DNA of 64,000 nt from Singulisphaera acidiphila DSM 18658. Its GTDB lineage: Bacteria; Planctomycetota; Planctomycetia; Isosphaerales; Isosphaeraceae. The stretch is taken from contig NC_019892.1 in the NCBI RefSeq assembly GCF_000242455.2, positions 9,062,744-9,126,743 on the forward strand, in the 5' to 3' direction. Both the position numbers and the translations under genes were made by a program. Under the pieces are notes generated by a model. The model did no database searches. It was not told the origin of the DNA and saw nothing but the letters and a program-made list of their open reading frames with translations. Below, piece after piece: positions 1 to 9,126 of this stretch; positions within the stretch are counted from its first letter, which is position 1; each line of letters opens with the position of its first letter.

Positions 1-78
1 CCTTCGGTCGGGCGGATTCGGCTTGGGCGGCTCGAACGCTGACACCCACGGACGATCGCTTGGGAAAGGGAAATTTTT

Positions 79-184
79 TAACCACGAATGACACAAATCA
101 CACGAATAAAAACAGCAAATCAAAATCATAAATTTACAAATACTTATTATTCTCAATTCGTGTAATTCGTGTCATTCGTGGTTA
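79..184. repeat. Long imperfect inverted repeat, TTCGTGTAATTCGTG type
   Basis: Arms at 79-107 and 156-184 are reverse complements over 29 bases with two mismatches; an AT-rich spacer of 48 bases separates them. The arms contain short internal reiterations of ATTCGTG. The block is far more AT-rich than its surroundings. From memory, similar ATTCGTGTCATTCGTGG repeats are scattered through other environmental bacterial genomes. The function is not known to me. The rest of 1-437 holds only the hcp terminator; I see no gene in it. Confidence 0.8.
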
Positions 185-341
185 GGTTCCTCTTCTGGGA
201 GCCGCCCCCCGAGTTCATCGAACGGTCAAGCGAGGTAATCCTTTATGTCTGAAGAATGGGTAGTAAGTCGAGCCGCAAATTCGTGGAAGAATTCCAAGGC
301 CTGAGCCTGAATGAAGGGAGACAGGCTGATGGCCAGCCTGA

Positions 342-390
342 AACAAAAAAAATCGCGCCCGAGGGCTGACGAGCCCTTCCGGCGCGATTT
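342..390 (-). terminator. Rho-independent terminator of the hcp gene
   Basis: On the minus strand a perfect 10-base outer stem (381-390 with 350-359) encloses a second GGGCT/AGCCC stem. The hairpin is followed directly by a run of T residues. It lies about 50 bases past the hcp stop codon, so hcp is probably a single-gene transcript. Confidence 0.85.
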
Positions 391-437
391 CCTACGTTTC
401 GTCGAATCCATGCAAAGGCAAGCGGGCCGCACTCGAC

Positions 438-920
438 TCAACCGCCGGTGTTGGTCTTCATGTCCCAATGCTTCTTGCCCGCCGACTTCGTGATCCCCTT
501 CTCATCCTGGGCCAGGTAGTCGATCTCGACCTTCGAGTAGTTCAGACTGATCTGATCCATGGGGACCTCGCCCCCCTGCGACCCGCCGGTCTGGTAGCTG
601 GAGACCAGCACGTCCGACAGCGTGACGACCATGAAATTTTGTTGCGTACCGCCCGCCTTGCGACAGGTTAATTTGGCTTCCTTCAAGTGCTTGCCATTGG
701 CGCAGAAGAGGAAGAGGGTCGGTGAGGCCGAGTTATTCCGCATCACGAAGTGGAAGTCGTTCATCGAGACCTTACCGGCACCGGCACCGGTCCCGTGCGA
801 GGAGGCACCAAGCTGGCTCGCTCCCCAGCTGAAGGACTCGATCTCGATCTCACCGGAATGAGACTTGTCTTTCGATTCGCCCTTGACATCCGTGATCTTC
901 AGAAACATGTCGACGGCCAT
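438..920 (-). CDS. hcp: Hcp-family type VI secretion protein (orphan)
   Basis: The product is 160 residues, the usual length for Hcp, the protein that forms stacked hexameric rings of the type VI secretion tube and is itself secreted. It opens with MAVDMFLKITDVKGES and contains EIEIESFSWG, a hallmark of the Hcp1 family, followed by the expected beta-rich sequence. The start at 920 is chosen because GAGGAG sits nine bases upstream; a longer reading frame to 1091 lacks Hcp character. No sheath, baseplate, VgrG or ClpV gene is visible here, so this is an orphan copy with its own terminator. Orphan Hcp proteins are common in planctomycetes, and a role other than type VI secretion is possible. Confidence 0.88.
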   Translation of the reverse strand: MAVDMFLKITDVKGESKDKSHSGEIEIESFSWGASQLGASSHGTGAGAGKVSMNDFHFVMRNNSASPTLFLFCANGKHLKEAKLTCRKAGGTQQNFMVVTLSDVLVSSYQTGGSQGGEVPMDQISLNYSKVEIDYLAQDEKGITKSAGKKHWDMKTNTGG

Positions 921-1258
921 TGAAGTCATCTCCTCATGTCTTGGTTTGGCTTTGGTCCGGCCGGCCTTCCCTGCCGGACTTACCCTTGAGTACGCCATCA
1001 CCTCGATGTGGTGACGTGACTCTCGCCATTTATTTTCAAATGACGCGTGACGGAGCGAGAATGTCGGCGATTTTCGCGGGCGTCTCCCCAATGTCAGCCG
1101 GCGCCAGACATGCCCTTGCCATTAACCACGGCCTGCGGTAGCGTTCACATCATCGCGAACCCCATGCGATTCCCCCCTATCGGCTTCGCGCATCGTCGCG
1201 TCTCAATCGTCGAGGCGCAATGAAGACGTTCCCAAATCGCACATGAGGCCTACTCGAA

Positions 1259-1528
1259 ATGCTCGTCCAACACAAAAAGGCCTGGTTCCAGGTCGACAAA
1301 TACTCCACCTATAACGCCAAGACCAAAGAACTCACGAGCACCAACGGCTTCGTCTGCTTCGTCTTCTTCGACGTCGACGAAGACCCGAGAGCAGGTTCCC
1401 TTGCCACGCTCGAATGCCTCGGCCCCATCCGAACCGGCAGCGGCGGGCCACCCCGGGTCTTTGCCACCGAGCAGGAAGCGGTCAACGCAGGTGTCGACTT
1501 CATGGAGCGGGAATCGGGGCATCATTGA
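1259..1528 (+). CDS. Small hypothetical protein, 89 aa
   Basis: I do not recognise the family. The frame shows strong GC preference at third codon positions, like the surrounding real genes, which supports coding. The product is soluble-looking, with a short hydrophobic segment FVCFVFFDVDED and no signal peptide. A weak TGAGG lies upstream of the ATG. It stands alone between hcp, on the opposite strand, and the insertion element. The bases 1529-1735 after it hold nothing I can identify. Confidence 0.5.
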   Translation: MLVQHKKAWFQVDKYSTYNAKTKELTSTNGFVCFVFFDVDEDPRAGSLATLECLGPIRTGSGGPPRVFATEQEAVNAGVDFMERESGHH

Positions 1529-1756
1529 TCGCAGCCAAGCCAAGACTTCAGCAATTTCTCACTTAATTTTGTTGTCAAATTCAACCTCTGAGGCACAGCC
1601 ACCAACCCCAGGAATTTCGCCACGGACAATACGGGCAATACAAAAGGATAACGAAGTGAATTAATACCAAGCATGATTGAATTCACTTCTTTCCTGTAAT
1701 CTCCGTACTTTCCGTGGCGAGACTCTCCTGACATTCTCAGATTAGACTTTCGGACC

Positions 1757-3073
1757 TCAGGCCACGGCTGATAGCTTGCGGAGTAGTTTCCTGATGCATT
1801 CTGGTGAGGGTAGCTCCTCGCCGGACTCTCCGTAAACTTTGAATTCCCACATCTGCAAGCGTAACGCACCAAGCATGTCCGTGAACGTCGGCATCACTCG
1901 GTCCTCGTACCACGGACGTTCCCGTTCGACGTGGGATCCCTCATGACCCTTCACGCAGTACCACAGGATCGTCAGCGATCCCACGAACCACGCCATCGGG
2001 TGCGCCCGCTGCACGCTCCGCACCCGCGGATCGTGCAGCCCGAGGAACTGCTTGCTGTCGAAGAACGCCAGTTCCACACTCCATCTTCGGCAGTATCCCA
2101 GGATTACGAAAGCTGCCGAGACCGTCGTGTCCGTCGACACCAACGCCTCGTCGCGCCATTGGCCCAGCGGGTCGCGGACCAGCACCACCATCACCGGATC
2201 GGTCTTGCTCCCCTTGTACCAGAGTACGTCCCGGATCACCTGCACCCGAAGCTCGCGTGCCCCCTTCGGGAAGTCGATCGTCAGGAGTTCCGCCGGGTAG
2301 GTCGTGGTGTCCTCGATCATCGCCTTGGGGTTCAGGAGGCGATCCCCCTTCTTGCGCGAGGCGCCCCTCTGCTTGGGCTGTCGCGGGGCGGGCCGCTCGT
2401 ACAGCGCGGCCTTCCAGTGCAGCGGCCCGATGACCTGGAGGTTCGCAGGCCGATCCCGCAGCACGGCCGCGTTGACGTAGGCACTGTCGCCGACCAGCCA
2501 GAAGGTCCGCTCGGGATTGGCCTGGGCCAACTTCCGCGCCAGCGCCGCGGCCGACTGGGGGCGGGTCTGGTATCCCGGCTGGCCCTTCTTGCGGAAGAGC
2601 CGCCAGAGCACCGGCAGGCAGTAGTAGCGATCGGCGCGCATCGGGATCGGCACGGCGATGCCGAGCACGCCCCAGTTGAGGCCGAACCGGAAGGTCTGGT
2701 GCCCCTTCGACGACATCACGGCGTCGAGGAAGATCCCGCCGAAGGCGACCTTGGCGCCGCGCTTGTGATAGAGCGTGTCGTCGACGGCCACCCAGACGAC
2801 ACCGCCGGGGACCAGATGGGTGAGGATCAGCGTGGCCAGGACGATCCCCAGGTCGTCCCACTCCCAGCATGCGGAGTGGAACACGGCATAGGCGGTGTCG
2901 TGGTGGCGCCGGGCAGCCAGGCCGGTGGCCTGCCAGACCTCGCTGATGGTATGCGGGCCAAGGCAGACGATCCAACCGGCGATCAGCGTCTGGAAGGTGG
3001 AGAAGACCTGGGGATGGAAGACATCGCGGAACGCCTCTACCAGCGCGGCGAGGCCGAGGATAAGCTGATCCAT
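1757..3073 (-). CDS. DDE transposase, IS4/IS701-like
   Basis: This 438-residue protein has the layout of an RNase-H-fold DDE transposase: VAVDDTLYHKRG supplies the first aspartate (Asp98/99), WLVGDSAYVN the second (Asp196), and WSVELAFFDSKQFLGL the catalytic glutamate (Glu334) with the typical downstream lysine. DDTLYHKRG and the spacing of the three acids resemble IS701-like members of the IS4 superfamily. The start at 3073 is favoured over 3118 because GGAGGT lies seven bases upstream. The frame is full length and intact, so the element may still be active. The family assignment within the IS4 superfamily is from memory of motifs only. Confidence 0.85.
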   Translation of the reverse strand: MDQLILGLAALVEAFRDVFHPQVFSTFQTLIAGWIVCLGPHTISEVWQATGLAARRHHDTAYAVFHSACWEWDDLGIVLATLILTHLVPGGVVWVAVDDTLYHKRGAKVAFGGIFLDAVMSSKGHQTFRFGLNWGVLGIAVPIPMRADRYYCLPVLWRLFRKKGQPGYQTRPQSAAALARKLAQANPERTFWLVGDSAYVNAAVLRDRPANLQVIGPLHWKAALYERPAPRQPKQRGASRKKGDRLLNPKAMIEDTTTYPAELLTIDFPKGARELRVQVIRDVLWYKGSKTDPVMVVLVRDPLGQWRDEALVSTDTTVSAAFVILGYCRRWSVELAFFDSKQFLGLHDPRVRSVQRAHPMAWFVGSLTILWYCVKGHEGSHVERERPWYEDRVMPTFTDMLGALRLQMWEFKVYGESGEELPSPECIRKLLRKLSAVA

Positions 3074-3271
3074 CGAGCGGACCTCCGTGCGTTGCCCGAT
3101 CCTGGTGTGCTTGAACACCCTCCAGGATACCGGCCCCGCGCGTGATGGTACCGTCTCCGAGGGTCAGTTTCGCGCGATGATGAGGGGGATTCCCAACCCG
3201 GTGGAGCAACTCGAACCACTGTTAGGCATGGCCTGTATCACTAACCGCAAAATTCTTAGAGAAAGAAGATC

Positions 3272-3613
3272 ATGGCAAAGTATCTAATTTCATTCCCCAG
3301 TGCTGCAATGAATGTACCCGACAGTGAGTGGGAGGCGGTGGGTCGAGACGCTCATGCCGTGATACGCGAGGCGAAGGAAGCGGGCGTCTACGTTTTCGGC
3401 GGCGGTATTGATGAAACAGTACCGCCCGTTCTAGTTTCGGCCAATGGCTCAGTCGCTGAGGGAGGCTACCCGTGGGCGCCTCCGCTCAATGGTGGATTCA
3501 CTGTACTTGAGCTGCCTTCAAGTAAAGAGGCCATCGCATGGGCCGCACGTCTCGCGAAAGCGTGTCGCTGTGATCAGGAGCTTCGAGTATTCGGGTTTTA
3601 TCCAGAGTCGTGA
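3272..3613 (+). CDS. YCII/DGPF-domain protein
   Basis: The 113-residue product begins MAKYLISFPSAAMNVPDSEW and ends with the GGFTVLELPSSKEAIAWAARLAK segment followed by an ELRVFGF strand. This is the pattern of YCII-related (DGPF) proteins, small dimeric alpha/beta-barrel folds often found with ECF sigma factors but of unclear reaction. Third codon positions are less GC-rich than in neighbours, which suits acquired DNA. It lies between the transposase gene and the right inverted repeat, facing away from the transposase, so it may be a passenger of the element. Confidence 0.7.
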   Translation: MAKYLISFPSAAMNVPDSEWEAVGRDAHAVIREAKEAGVYVFGGGIDETVPPVLVSANGSVAEGGYPWAPPLNGGFTVLELPSSKEAIAWAARLAKACRCDQELRVFGFYPES

Positions 3614-3677
3614 GGTCGGAGTGTTGGTCCGCTCGTCTTGCATAGTCAAGGACTGCTGAAAAAGTCCGAAAGTCTAG

Positions 3678-6317
3678 TCAGAGCAAGGGCTGATAGAAAG
3701 TCTGGAAATTCGAAACAACGACCTTTGACGTCTGGTTGCTGGTCGTGCTGGTCAGGATGAACGTCAGGCTATGCGTCTCCAGCGGAAACCCGCTGAGGCT
3801 GAGGGTCGCGTGGGCGACGCTCGAACCAACCAGCGCGGCGTCCATGACAAAAGCGACGTCACCGTCGGCGAGGATGATCAACCGGTCCCCCGGCTGATAA
3901 GTCGGAAACTGATAGTCAAAGGCGATCCCGCTCTGGCCGCGGAGCGGGGCTCGCAGCGAAATGGGCTGGGACTGGCTGATAGTTCCATTCTGGGTCACGC
4001 TGACCGGCGCAGTGCCGTACGTCTGGAATGTGATCGTCTCGGACGGGGCCGCCGTCTGCGGCTCGAGCACGAACTGCTGGTCGGCCGGCTGGAACAAGTC
4101 GTCCCAGTTCTGCTCGTAATACGGCGACAGGTTTTTCACCGGGTTCGACGCGCCCGAATTGGCGGGGAGCAAGGGGGACCAGTACTGGCCGACCGTCTGC
4201 TGGTACGTCAGATTCGGGTCGCTCGACCCGGTGTACCATGACGCCGCGTAGCCATGCCTGCCGCCTAGGTCATAGGAATAGTAGATGTCGGGCGTCAAGC
4301 CGACGTCGACGATCTGGTTCAGGTTCTGCCCTTGCCCGTTCGAGAGCTGGAGGCCGCTATACGGCACGTTGAATTCGGAAATATAGTTTTCAACGAACGT
4401 ATTGACCGGGCTCGAACGATTGAGGTTGCTCAGGTTCTTGAGAAAGTACCAGTTGAAATTGGCCGCATCGCCCGCGACCGTAACGTCATCCTCAGGCGAG
4501 TCGAGAATGGTGACCTGGTCGACGCGCATCTTCGCCTGCTGCAAGGCGGCCGACGCGACTGAGACCACCTTCGAACCATGGCTATGGCCGACGAGTTGAA
4601 GCTTGCCGGTGAACGAGGTACCCAGCACCGACTCGAGCGCCGAGGCGAGCCGCGCGCCGTTGAGCGTCGTCAACGCTTCCGACTTGTACGCGTCCTCAGG
4701 AATCTTGGTATCGAGCACGTTCCAGGTCGGCGTGGCCGAATCATCGATCCAGCTATAGGCCAAGACTGCGGCGTTCGGGTCGGTCGGACTGCCAGGGACC
4801 GTCGAGTTGGTTCGGCTGAGGATCGCCTGGGCCAAGCCCGTGGCCGAGACCTCGGTGGTCCCAAAGATGGTGCTCACCGTTTCACCGTGCAGAAGCCAGT
4901 CGGACGCCGGCCCTTGCGGGTTCTGGGAGGTCCAGCTTGAGTCGTAGCCAGGCTGGCTGGGGTCGGTCTCCCACCATTTCAAGACATGATTCTTTACGTT
5001 GGCTTCGTAGTTCACCCAACCCTGGTAGCCGGGTGCCCAGCCGTGGCTGATGACAGTGATATCCTTGCCGACCAGGCGAGGGTCGTCGGGCTGCACGGGG
5101 ACAAACTGCTTCAGGGTCGGATCGAAGTAGGCCAAGCGCTGAATGACGGGGAGCGCCTGCGAGAGCGGAGGTTCGATCGCGTTGGCGGCGACCGCCGCCG
5201 TCGACAATGCGCCCGTATTATCCCCGGCCAGGAACAGTCCGTGGACGGCCGTCGGCAAGCGATAGGCGACCGTCAAGCTCGCCGCGCCCTGGGGCGAGGT
5301 GAGGGAGAGCAAGGGCGTCCGGCTCAGGATCGTCGCCCCCAATCCCAGGCCGCCCCCTCGGGTCGGCGCCAGGGCGAGTTCGTCGCGGCCTCGGCCTCCC
5401 AGGTTCACTGCGGCTATCTCGACGCCGCCGCCGTTCGAGCTGTTCGGCACGACGAACTCAGCGGGATTCGCATCGGCAATCCCTTGATAGACCTTGACCC
5501 TGGTCTGGGTGGATCGCGGCGGGGCGGACGCCACAATCAGGTCAGGATGGCGATCGCTCCCGATCTTGCCGACAGCGACTGACGTCTTGCCGCGTGAAGG
5601 GCCAGCGAACGCCGTGTAATCGGCCAACAGGCTGCCCGATTGGCCGTCGAGCACGTGAACCTTGGAGGGTCCGAACGCCGAGAGGGCGACGATATCCGCA
5701 TAACCATCCTGGTCGAGGTCGCCGACCGCCACCTTGGCCCCTTGCCCCCAACTCCGGCGCGTACCTCCGGCATTCGCTCGGAACACGTCCAGGAGTTGGC
5801 CGTCGAGCCCTTGGTAGACGCGTACCATCGGCGCCCCCAGCCCTGGGGCCACGATGATCTCGGACTGACCGTCGCCGTTGACGTCGCCGCTCGCCACCCA
5901 GGTGCCTCCGCGCGACCAGGTGCGCGGAGCCGCGAACTGGCCGATCTGAGTCCCGTCGCTGGCGCGGAAGACCTTGATGATCGCAGGCCCGCCGGGCCCG
6001 GGCGCCGTCACGATGTCGAGCTCGCCGTCGCCATTGACATCGCCTACGGCCACCCTCACGCCGGCCGTCATCTTGGCGTTATAGGCGGGGAATTGAAATC
6101 GCTCTGCCCCCGTGTCCGCGTCGAAGACCTGGACGATCGGCACCCCACCGGCTCCCGCCCCCCCCACGAGCAACCCGGAAAGCAGATTACGTGTCTCGAG
6201 GACCTCCAGACCCGGCGCCCGCTGCCGATCGCGCCGGACCTGCCGGCCTGCCGGTCGAACTCTCTCCGGCATCACCGACTGGCGCTTCGCCTCGACCGAC
6301 CTCAGCAGAACCGTCAT
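3678..6317 (-). CDS. Secreted FG-GAP repeat protein with alpha/beta-hydrolase region
   Basis: The 879-residue product has an N-terminal arginine-rich stretch ending in GLEVLETRNLLSG (residues 37-48), the LExLExRxLLS-type motif common at the start of planctomycete surface proteins. At least four FG-GAP/VCBS-like repeats follow (about 88-265), for example VGDVNGDGELDIVTAPG and SGDVNGDGQSEIIVAPG, whose Asp/Asn-rich loops usually bind calcium in a beta-propeller. From about 418 the sequence changes: DITVISHGWAPG and LVGHSHGSKV (Ser579) are an oxyanion-type strand and nucleophile elbow of an alpha/beta-hydrolase, with TILDSPED after it. The start at 6317 has GGGAG eight bases upstream. The stop codon lies inside the right repeat of the insertion element, so the true C-terminus could have been altered. 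Substrate unknown. Confidence 0.75.
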   Translation of the reverse strand: MTVLLRSVEAKRQSVMPERVRPAGRQVRRDRQRAPGLEVLETRNLLSGLLVGGAGAGGVPIVQVFDADTGAERFQFPAYNAKMTAGVRVAVGDVNGDGELDIVTAPGPGGPAIIKVFRASDGTQIGQFAAPRTWSRGGTWVASGDVNGDGQSEIIVAPGLGAPMVRVYQGLDGQLLDVFRANAGGTRRSWGQGAKVAVGDLDQDGYADIVALSAFGPSKVHVLDGQSGSLLADYTAFAGPSRGKTSVAVGKIGSDRHPDLIVASAPPRSTQTRVKVYQGIADANPAEFVVPNSSNGGGVEIAAVNLGGRGRDELALAPTRGGGLGLGATILSRTPLLSLTSPQGAASLTVAYRLPTAVHGLFLAGDNTGALSTAAVAANAIEPPLSQALPVIQRLAYFDPTLKQFVPVQPDDPRLVGKDITVISHGWAPGYQGWVNYEANVKNHVLKWWETDPSQPGYDSSWTSQNPQGPASDWLLHGETVSTIFGTTEVSATGLAQAILSRTNSTVPGSPTDPNAAVLAYSWIDDSATPTWNVLDTKIPEDAYKSEALTTLNGARLASALESVLGTSFTGKLQLVGHSHGSKVVSVASAALQQAKMRVDQVTILDSPEDDVTVAGDAANFNWYFLKNLSNLNRSSPVNTFVENYISEFNVPYSGLQLSNGQGQNLNQIVDVGLTPDIYYSYDLGGRHGYAASWYTGSSDPNLTYQQTVGQYWSPLLPANSGASNPVKNLSPYYEQNWDDLFQPADQQFVLEPQTAAPSETITFQTYGTAPVSVTQNGTISQSQPISLRAPLRGQSGIAFDYQFPTYQPGDRLIILADGDVAFVMDAALVGSSVAHATLSLSGFPLETHSLTFILTSTTSNQTSKVVVSNFQTFYQPLL

Positions 6318-6610
6318 GAGCAACACTCCCACTGAAACCTGAGCCTTTGTCCCCGACCGATGCCCAAACCCGCCCGGCTCTTTTGGATGAGGCCATCGGA
6401 GGATCGCCATCACCAATCGACCCGCAACACGCGAGAAATCTTGGTTTACTCTTGCCCAAGGGGGCCCATCGTCAAGGCAAACGAGCCGAAAACCAATCCC
6501 CCAAATCGCCATATTTAGACCGACTGTTTTCCCAGGAGCTTACCCGCGGATGACAAGCCGAACTCCGTGGGCGAAGGGGAACCGGCATGTTGGGGACGGT
6601 GGGGCGCCCG

Positions 6611-8140
6611 TCAATTCACGGCGTTCGTGATGAAGTCCACGACCGCCTTGGGGTCCTTGGGCGCGAGCGGATAATGTCCCTCGCCTTCCTTGACGATCAC
6701 CGTGATCGGGCCGCCGAGCTCCTTATATCGTCTCTCAACCACACGCGTCTGGTCATCGAGCCACGGATCGAGGCTGCCGCAAACGTGAAGGAGCGGCACG
6801 CCGGCTTTGGCCAAGGGGGCGAGATTCTCGAGCGGCGGCGTTTTCGACATGAGGCTATGCAATGCGGGATTCTCGCCGTAGATGCAGGAAACCTTGTCGG
6901 GGTTCTCGATCGCCCAGGCATAGGCTTCCCCTGCCGCCGTCCCCGCGCCTTCCATCACAGCCTTTTTCGAAAAGCCGTTCTCGGTCAGCCGTTTGTAAAC
7001 GGCATCCCACTCTTGCCGGACCGGGCCCGATTGCGCGACGACAGGGGCGGCGACGATATGAAAGCCCTTGGCGAGCAGGGCGAGATCAACCACCTCGGCA
7101 TTCCGACCGATCCGGTTCGCGCGGAATACCCAAGGCTTGCCCGGAGCCACAGTCTTCGGCACGACGACCGCCATGCCCGTGATCCCCCACTGACTGTTGT
7201 TCATGGCGTCGTAGCGATCATAGCACTCCGTGAATCCTGGTCCGCGACTGACGGCGTACGTCTTTTCTTCCTTAAGGTCGTGGTATGAGCTCTCGTGGCC
7301 GTAGTAATAGGATTTCGTGAAGGTGGGATCCGCGAAGTCAGGCCGATCGCCCCGAGCCGGTTGAACGTGCTTCTCAATCCAGTCCGCAATCGGCCCGGGA
7401 TTGCGCAGGCTATGCGGATGGTGGGCCGCGCCTTCCTTGATCATCACGGTGATCCGGCCCCCCAACTGGTGATAGCGGTTCTCAATGGCCAGCGTATGCT
7501 GATCGAGCAGAAAATCGAGACTGCCACAGATACTGAGTAAAGGCACATCATGCTTGGTCAGCTCACCGAGCTTCATGAACGCTTCCGGCCTGATTGCGGG
7601 ATTGTCTGCGTAGATACACGAAACCTTGTCGGGGTTGGCGGTCGCCCAATCATATTCATTGACCCCGCCTCGACTCATCCCGATGAAGGCCGGCTTCTTT
7701 GAGAGCCCGTGCGTCTCCGTCAGGTAGGCATACCAGGCATCCCACGTCTTATCGGGGTCGGGCGTGATGAATGCCACGTGAAAACCACGTCGGAGCAGTT
7801 CGACTTCGGACTGGGGCTCGTGGTTCCAGTAGCAGGCTTGCCAGGACCAGGGATGACCGGGCGCGGGGGTCTTCGGGACCACCACGATACACCGCCGCTG
7901 TCCTTTCGCCGGCGCCTTGACCCCGTCCTTCTCGTCGTCCGCCACCTTGAAGGGTTGGATCGCCAGGCTTCCTTCGTCCATCACGAAGTCATAGCGGTCG
8001 AACCCATGCCAGGTCGTTTTCTCGCCCGCGAAAGTCGTCGATGAGTCCGCAGCGACCGTGTCTCTCAAAGCCCCGAACACGGAGCCGACGAGAATGAGCA
8101 CGAGACCCCAATGCGAACGATGGCTCTTGCGTTGACTCAT
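6611..8140 (-). CDS. Secreted protein with two tandem alpha/beta-hydrolase modules
   Basis: The 509-residue protein has a signal-peptide-like N-terminus (MSQRKSHRSHWGLVLILVGS), which is why the start at 8140 is preferred to 8194. Residues 40-260 and 280-509 are two copies of one module: each has an xxVVVPKTxAPGxPW strand, an elbow, NPDKVSCIY, a CGSLD strand and a late histidine. In the first copy the elbow is GMSRGG with Ser156, and Asp209 and His240/241 complete a plausible triad. In the second copy the elbow reads GAGTAAG, with Thr401 in the serine place, so it may be inactive. A single-module relative lies at 31159-32010. Substrate unknown; probably periplasmic or exported. Confidence 0.75.
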   Translation of the reverse strand: MSQRKSHRSHWGLVLILVGSVFGALRDTVAADSSTTFAGEKTTWHGFDRYDFVMDEGSLAIQPFKVADDEKDGVKAPAKGQRRCIVVVPKTPAPGHPWSWQACYWNHEPQSEVELLRRGFHVAFITPDPDKTWDAWYAYLTETHGLSKKPAFIGMSRGGVNEYDWATANPDKVSCIYADNPAIRPEAFMKLGELTKHDVPLLSICGSLDFLLDQHTLAIENRYHQLGGRITVMIKEGAAHHPHSLRNPGPIADWIEKHVQPARGDRPDFADPTFTKSYYYGHESSYHDLKEEKTYAVSRGPGFTECYDRYDAMNNSQWGITGMAVVVPKTVAPGKPWVFRANRIGRNAEVVDLALLAKGFHIVAAPVVAQSGPVRQEWDAVYKRLTENGFSKKAVMEGAGTAAGEAYAWAIENPDKVSCIYGENPALHSLMSKTPPLENLAPLAKAGVPLLHVCGSLDPWLDDQTRVVERRYKELGGPITVIVKEGEGHYPLAPKDPKAVVDFITNAVN

Positions 8141-8298
8141 GTCTGTTTGCTCGCAATAAAACGATAAACGGGCAGCACATAGGTGAGCGGTCAACCGAGA
8201 AGAATGGCGGATCCCCCACCAGTCGGCCCGGCCATGACATCATTACACCTCGACCGTGGTCCAGGCCAGTCCATAGCAGTCAGGAGGGCGGGATGCCG

Positions 8299-9000
8299 TT
8301 ATGCTTCCCACCGCAACGCCTTCACCCCGGACATCCGGGCCATCTGGCCGACGAAGTCAGGGGTTCGCAGGTCGCGGGGCCGTCCCCGCCACCGTATTTC
8401 GCAACGGACGGTGCGGTGGAACCCTGCGGTGCATCGCTTTGTGGTCACACCCCAGGAAGCGATCTCGAACCCCGCCTGTAGAAGCATCGCGTGGAGCTCG
8501 CCCTCGGAAGGGCCGTCGGCCCCGACAACAACGCCGAGACGAGCGTTGTGAACCAGCGGCAGGTGCGACTCCAGCCACTTGAAGCCCCAGAGGATGAGGA
8601 GGGCAAGCCCCAGCGCCGTGATCCCGAGACCGAGTTGGCCACCGCCGAGGCAGAGGCCGATGATCGTGACCAGCCAGAGCGTCGCGGCAGTGGTGATGCC
8701 GTGGACCATGTCGCCCCGGCGGAGGATCGCGCCACCGCCGATGAATCCCATACCCGTGAGAATGCCGAGGGGAAGCCGCATCAAGTCGAGGGCGGCAAAG
8801 GACTCGGGCGTCTTCCCCGCCATCGGCAGGAGGAGGTTCATCTGGATCATGGCGACCGAGGCGGCCAGACAGACGAGCAGCGTGGTTCGAAGCCCGGCGG
8901 CATGACCACCCTCGCTCCGGTTGATGCCGACCAGGGCCCCCGCAATGACGGTGAGGGCGAGGCGCAGGGCGATATCTTCCCATCGTAGGGTGAGGGGCAT
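8299..9000 (-). CDS. MgtC/SapB-family membrane protein
   Basis: The 233-residue product has four to five hydrophobic helices in its first 150 residues, with the MgtC/SapB hallmarks RLALTVIAGALVGINR near the start and GMGFIGGGAILRRGD, followed by GITTAATLWLVTIIGLCLGGG. A soluble C-terminal ACT-like domain of about 85 residues completes it. MgtC proteins sit in the inner membrane and are linked to magnesium limitation and control of the F-type ATPase or phosphate uptake in some bacteria. The ATG at 9000 has GGGAG eight bases upstream; a GTG at 9009 is the alternative. No operon partner is apparent. Confidence 0.88.
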   Translation of the reverse strand: MPLTLRWEDIALRLALTVIAGALVGINRSEGGHAAGLRTTLLVCLAASVAMIQMNLLLPMAGKTPESFAALDLMRLPLGILTGMGFIGGGAILRRGDMVHGITTAATLWLVTIIGLCLGGGQLGLGITALGLALLILWGFKWLESHLPLVHNARLGVVVGADGPSEGELHAMLLQAGFEIASWGVTTKRCTAGFHRTVRCEIRWRGRPRDLRTPDFVGQMARMSGVKALRWEA

Positions 9001-9126
9001 CGGATTCACTCCCGTCAGACGAGGTCAACTGGAACGGGAATATCTTGCCCTATCGCATCGGCAATACAATCGCATGCCCGCATTTCAAGCAAAAAAACAC
9101 GGACTCGTCGTTTCCATAAACCGCGC

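Larger units (their letters stand above)
1736..3683. mobile_element. Putative IS4/IS701-like insertion element carrying an extra gene
   Basis: A 22-base sequence at 1736-1757 is repeated in inverted orientation at 3662-3683 with 19 of 22 matches. Both copies share the core TAGACTTTCGGAC. The pair encloses the transposase gene and a YCII-type gene. The left copy touches the transposase stop codon; the right copy contains the stop codon of the FG-GAP gene (3678-3680). I see no convincing target-site duplication outside the repeats, so the boundaries are inference. An element of about 1.95 kb with a passenger gene is the simplest reading. Confidence 0.5.

Noticed and set aside
3650..3667. GGACT...AGTCC hairpin considered as terminator of the YCII gene
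   Set aside because: Stem of only five bases and no T-run after it.
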